Origin: Actinomycetota bacterium
GTDB lineage: Bacteria > Actinomycetota > Humimicrobiia > Humimicrobiales > Humimicrobiaceae
Direction of reading: 5' to 3'
Length of the DNA stretch: 6,589 nucleotides
NCBI GenBank assembly: GCA_003563375.1
Contig: PWSB01000095.1
Location: 1 to 6,589, forward strand
This document shows, one piece after another, positions 5,054-6,589 of the stretch; position 1 is the first letter of the stretch; the number at the start of each line of letters is the position of its first letter. The translations under genes were made by a program, and so were the position numbers. A model generated the notes under the pieces. That model saw nothing but the letters and a program-made list of their open reading frames with translations. It did no database searches and was not told where the DNA came from.

Positions 5054-6418
5054 GGAAAAGAACTTAACAATATACTGCAAGCTATAGGCAGGACTCCCCT
5101 GGTAAAGCTTAACAGGATAGCAGAGGGCATAAGCTCACCTGTCTATGCCAAGCTTGAATCGCTCAACCCGGGGGGCAGCGTAAAAGACAGGATTGCCCTG
5201 TATATGATAGAAGCTGCAGAAAAAGAGGGCTTGCTAAAACCGGGAGGGACCATAATAGAGGCCACAGCAGGCAATACTGGGGTAGGCCTTGCTATAGCTG
5301 CAGCCATAAAAGGGTACAGGACTATTTTTGTCATGCCGGACAAGATGAGCGAGGATAAGATAAGCCTGCTTAAAAGCTATGGAGCCGAGGTGGTGATTGT
5401 TCCTACTTCTGTTTCCCCCGATTCACCTGAAAGCTATAACGGGGTGGCAGACAGGCTGGCCAAGGAACTTCCGGGAGCTTATCGACCCCACCAGTTTGAG
5501 AACCCCAATAATCCTTTGGCCCATTACCATACGACCGGGCCGGAGATATGGGAAGGCTCAGGCGGAAGGGTAGAGGTCTTTGTGGCCGGCATGGGCACCG
5601 GAGGCACTATCTCCGGGGTGTCAAAATACTTAAAAGAAAAAAATAGAAATATAGAGATAGTGGGTGCAGACCCTGAGGGCTCTATACTTTCCGGGGACAG
5701 CCCCAAGTCATATATGGTGGAGGGGATCGGGGAGGACTTCATCCCAAAGACCTTCAACCGTCAGGTTGTAGACCATATGGTAAGGGTAAGCGATAGGGAG
5801 TCCTTCAATACCGCCCGCAGGCTTGCCCGGCAGGAAGGCTTACTGGTGGGCGGCTCCTCGGGCACTGCGGTAGCCGCTGCCCTAAAGTTTGCCCAGAGGC
5901 TGAAAAAACCCCGTTATATAGTGGTGCTTCTTCCGGATACAGGCAGGAACTACCTGACAAAGATCTTTTCTGATAGGTGGATGAAAGAAAAGGGTTTCTG
6001 GGAAGAAAAAGAAATAGCGGTGACCAGGTTAAAAGAAGTGCTGAAACAGAAAAAATTTCCCTCTATTATAGCGGCAAGCCCTGTAGATATGCTGTCTGCT
6101 GCTGTGGAGGATATGCAGAGATATAATATATCCCAGCTTCCCGTCATCAAGGCAAGGGGAGTAGTCGGAAGACTGGATGAAGCTTCGGTCATGAAGCTTC
6201 TGCATGACGGCAAGGATTTTGAGAAGACCCCGATCTCTTCTGTCATGGGCAGGCCGCTGCCAACACTTGATGAGGATGTGGATATGCTGGAAGCTTATCG
6301 GGTGCTTTTGTCAGGGACTACTGCTATAGTCATATTAAGAAATGGCCGCCCTGTGGGTGTGATCACCAGGGCAGACCTGATAAACTACTGGGCCAAAAGG
6401 AGGAAAGATGAGATTTAA
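5051..6418 (+). CDS. cbs: cystathionine beta-synthase with C-terminal CBS-domain pair
   Basis: A fold-type II PLP enzyme that condenses homocysteine with serine (or O-acetylserine, as in Bacillus MccA) to cystathionine. From the ATG at 5051 it has 455 residues. The catalytic part (1 to about 315) shows AIGRTPLVKLNRI (11-23), the PLP lysine K45 in NPGGSVKDRIA, the substrate loop ATAGNTG (71-77), the phosphate loop GMGTGGT (180-186) and GGSSGT (267-272). VEGIGEDFIP (223-232) and RNYLTKIFSDRWMKEKGF (299-316) are closer to eukaryotic cystathionine beta-synthase than to CysK/CysM. Residues about 338-446 form two CBS domains (SQLPVIKARGVVGRLD; AIVILRNGRPVGVITRADL), a Bateman module of the kind that binds SAM or adenine nucleotides and tunes activity. 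The next gene begins 11 bases before its stop. A plain cysteine synthase with CBS domains is the main alternative. Starting at the GTG at 5039 would add four residues. Confidence 0.92.
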   Translation: MGKELNNILQAIGRTPLVKLNRIAEGISSPVYAKLESLNPGGSVKDRIALYMIEAAEKEGLLKPGGTIIEATAGNTGVGLAIAAAIKGYRTIFVMPDKMSEDKISLLKSYGAEVVIVPTSVSPDSPESYNGVADRLAKELPGAYRPHQFENPNNPLAHYHTTGPEIWEGSGGRVEVFVAGMGTGGTISGVSKYLKEKNRNIEIVGADPEGSILSGDSPKSYMVEGIGEDFIPKTFNRQVVDHMVRVSDRESFNTARRLARQEGLLVGGSSGTAVAAALKFAQRLKKPRYIVVLLPDTGRNYLTKIFSDRWMKEKGFWEEKEIAVTRLKEVLKQKKFPSIIAASPVDMLSAAVEDMQRYNISQLPVIKARGVVGRLDEASVMKLLHDGKDFEKTPISSVMGRPLPTLDEDVDMLEAYRVLLSGTTAIVILRNGRPVGVITRADLINYWAKRRKDEI

Positions 6419-6589
6419 GACAAAAGCCATACATGATGGCCAGGAGCCCGACCCCCAGACGGGCGCGGTAATCGGCCCTGTCTATCAGACTTCCACCTAC
6501 CGGCAGGAGTCGGTGGGAAAACATAGGGGTTATGAATATTCCCGCACCGATAACCCCACAAGGACCGTGCTGCAGAAACTTCTGGCCTC
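6408..6589 (+). CDS. cystathionine gamma-lyase/gamma-synthase family PLP enzyme (5' part, cut by window end)
   Basis: The first 60 codons of a Cys/Met-metabolism PLP enzyme continue beyond the window. The start ATG (6408) overlaps the beta-synthase stop by 11 bases and has AGGAGG (6398-6403) 4 bases upstream inside that gene, so the two are coupled. The visible N-terminus has TKAIHDGQEPDPQTGAV, GPVYQTSTY and GYEYSRTDNPTR, where the YSR residues help bind the PLP phosphate of the neighbouring subunit. These marks fit cystathionine gamma-lyase (MccB type), beta-lyase and gamma-synthase alike. Coming right after a cystathionine beta-synthase, gamma-lyase, which releases cysteine, 2-oxobutyrate and ammonia, is the best guess. 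The catalytic lysine lies outside the window. Confidence 0.88.
   Translation, partial: MRFKTKAIHDGQEPDPQTGAVIGPVYQTSTYRQESVGKHRGYEYSRTDNPTRTVLQKLLA

Overview
The window reads as bacterial chromosome, most likely from an anaerobe of the Firmicutes (clostridial) type or a similar deep lineage. The support is indirect: strong AGGAGG-type Shine-Dalgarno sites, sigma-A-like promoters, heavy use of AGG/AGA for arginine and ATA for isoleucine, and a sulfide-based sulfur-assimilation operon that includes a radical SAM protein. The taxon cannot be fixed from the sequence alone.

Left part (1 to about 553): a complete IS200-type insertion sequence lying on the minus strand. It has one intact Y1 (HUH) transposase gene and an imperfectly matched subterminal hairpin at each end. 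Both hairpins share the GACT-GA-AGTC core. There is no tnpB or iscB. Between this element and the next gene lies a striking 39-bp palindrome (612-650).

Middle (767-1594): a lone arylamine N-acetyltransferase with an intact Cys-His-Asp triad and a TTG start behind a perfect AGGAGG. This half of the window is visibly richer in A+T than the right half. A 518-bp stretch without a convincing gene follows (1595-2112). It holds a possible decayed minus-strand coding fragment and, at its right end, a consensus promoter with an overlapping inverted repeat.

Right part (2113 to the end): a tightly packed plus-strand operon. In order it encodes an Rrf2/IscR-type regulator with a cysteine cluster, O-acetylhomoserine sulfhydrylase (MetY), an unassigned radical SAM enzyme with a CX8CX2C cluster motif, cystathionine beta-synthase with a C-terminal CBS-domain pair, and the first 60 codons of a cystathionine gamma-lyase/gamma-synthase family enzyme that runs off the window. 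Read together, sulfide is fixed into homocysteine by MetY, homocysteine is condensed with serine (or an activated serine) to cystathionine, and cystathionine is split to cysteine: sulfide assimilation followed by reverse transsulfuration. The regulator probably responds to Fe-S or cysteine status and controls its own promoter.

The most unusual item is the radical SAM gene, translationally coupled between metY and the beta-synthase. Its function is not recognised, and its cluster-binding cysteine spacing is non-canonical.
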